Source: Nonlabens ulvanivorans
Lineage (GTDB): Bacteria > Bacteroidota > Bacteroidia > Flavobacteriales > Flavobacteriaceae
Direction of reading: 5' to 3'
Assembly: GCF_000732625.1 (NCBI RefSeq)
Contig: NZ_JPJI01000005.1
Location: 31,349 to 95,348, forward strand
DNA length: 64,000 bases
The position numbers and the translations under genes are program-made. Below, piece by piece: positions 63,092-64,000 of the stretch (the stretch's first letter is position 1; each line of letters starts with the position of its first letter). The notes under the pieces are model-generated. The model made no database searches. It saw only the letters and a program-made list of their open reading frames with translations, and was not told the origin of the DNA.

Positions 63092-64000
63092 ATGAAATTA
63101 TTATTGAATTTATTGTGTGTTTTGTTTCTCCTAATGGGTGCAATTACAACCGCACAAGTTAAGATAGGAAACAACCCTAATACAATTGATCCTTTCTCTA
63201 TTTTAGAGTTAGAAAGTTCTGAAACTGTATTAGTCGTTACTCGTATCACTGATGCAGAGATGGCTGCCATTTTACCACTTAATGGTGCGATTATTTACAA
63301 CACCTCGCAAAACTGTTTATTTCAATACCGAAATAACAACTGGGAAAGTCTTTGTAACGGTGGTATTCTAGTAGATAACAATGATGGAACATACACTTTT
63401 ACTAATGATAACGGTGGTATTGTCTCTATTGATACTAACGCCATTGCTAATCCATATAACAATGCAACATCAGGTCTAGCTGCAATGAACATTCAAGATG
63501 CTATCGATGAACTAAGTGGACTCGCATCTAATGTCTCTTTAATCGATAATGCAGACGGTACATATACATTTACAGATGCCGCTGGTAATACAGTTACTAT
63601 AGCAGACACAAGTATATCTACATTAATAGATAACACCGATGGGACTTATACTTATACCGACGAATTAGGTAACCAGACAATAATCGATACATCTTTTATT
63701 GAATCACTTACATCATTAGGTTTAAATGCTTCCCAAACTGGGCTAGAATATACCGATGAGGATGGAGTAATCACTACATTAGATTTAACCACCATTGTTC
63801 AGAACTTGGAAACCATAACGACTCTAGTGGATAACACCGATGGTACCTTTACGTATACTAATGAAGCTGGAACACCAGTCACTATTGATACGAATGCTGC
63901 TGAGACGCTTACGACTTTAGTGCTGAATGCGGATGATACGAATCTAGATTATACCGATGAAGATGGTGTGACAACTCAATTAGATTTTACAGCTTTAGTT
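63092..64000 (+). CDS. Large repetitive exported protein, N-terminal part only
   Basis: An ATG at 63092 opens a frame that runs off the window end with no stop (303 codons). A signal peptide (MKLLLNLLCVLFLLMGAITTAQ) is followed by a domain of about 80 residues resembling the head of flavobacterial structural proteins (PNTIDPFSILELES, TDAEMAAILPLNGAIIYNTSQNCLFQYRNNNWESLC). From about residue 92 two repeat types alternate: type A, DNxDGTYTYTxExGxxxxIDT (starting near 63368, 63539, 63623 and 63824), and type B, LxYTDEDGVxTxLDLT (near 63740 and 63940). This suggests a long adhesin or matrix protein made of beta repeats. The C-terminus, where a T9SS domain might be, lies outside the window. Confidence 0.85.
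   Translation, partial: MKLLLNLLCVLFLLMGAITTAQVKIGNNPNTIDPFSILELESSETVLVVTRITDAEMAAILPLNGAIIYNTSQNCLFQYRNNNWESLCNGGILVDNNDGTYTFTNDNGGIVSIDTNAIANPYNNATSGLAAMNIQDAIDELSGLASNVSLIDNADGTYTFTDAAGNTVTIADTSISTLIDNTDGTYTYTDELGNQTIIDTSFIESLTSLGLNASQTGLEYTDEDGVITTLDLTTIVQNLETITTLVDNTDGTFTYTNEAGTPVTIDTNAAETLTTLVLNADDTNLDYTDEDGVTTQLDFTALV

Overview
The window is a 64 kb stretch of a Flavobacteriaceae (Bacteroidota) chromosome, most like a marine genus such as Nonlabens or Dokdonia; the genus is a guess. Support comes from the low GC, Bacteroidota -7 boxes (TAnnTTTG) 5-30 bases before start codons, the gliding lipoprotein GldI, a type IX secretion C-terminal domain, fused CcsBA, YtxJ, and families common in this group (YfhO, DUF4834, DUF4294, DUF6495, YHYH). 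It is mostly core chromosome. I see no rRNA, tRNA, CRISPR array, insertion sequence or prophage.

Layout: 1-8.9 kb carries a cut-off exported protein, lpxD, a zinc alcohol dehydrogenase, a lipoprotein/MscS pair, a frameshifted gene, an FAD oxidoreductase, a thioesterase, a SpoU methyltransferase and an M48 protease. At 9.0-14.0 kb is a tight run udk, ftsB/divIC-like, mutA, mutB and a membrane protein, linking methylmalonyl-CoA mutase to housekeeping genes. At 14-21 kb are envelope proteins, a ferredoxin divergent from a LuxC-type acyl-CoA reductase, serC, serA and a DUF1456 gene. At 21-30 kb are ccsBA, a run of DUF2520, KdsC-like, UbiA-like, maf and a small protein, an SDR gene behind a TetR-like operator with a frameshifted doxX, a lipoprotein and ndk. 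At 30-39 kb are a T9SS-secreted leucine-rich-repeat protein, nrnA, gldI, a cyclophilin-FKBP fusion, hisS, a MacB/FtsX permease and ogt. At 39-48.7 kb are rpsF-rpsR-rplI, a LytTR regulator, an Arg/Ser-rich exported protein, and a flippase/glycosyltransferase/YfhO/DUF4834 cluster. At 48.8-64 kb are envelope and membrane proteins, an M42 peptidase, an EF-hand/YHYH lipoprotein, an MFS transporter, a lipoprotein protease with ytxJ, clpB, and the start of a large repetitive exported protein running off the end.

The most striking feature is not a gene. A perfect 14-bp palindrome, GCTTTCGCGAAAGC, occurs 14 times, with four decayed copies. Copies never cluster, are spaced more evenly than chance, and lie both between and inside genes. 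Inside genes it is read in only two of three frames, giving AFAKA or LSRK. I know of no assigned function. Other points worth checking: two probable frameshifts, a 15-A tract at the promoter of the T9SS protein, two -7 boxes 2 bp apart on opposite strands, and four convergent gene pairs whose stop codons overlap by exactly 4 bp.
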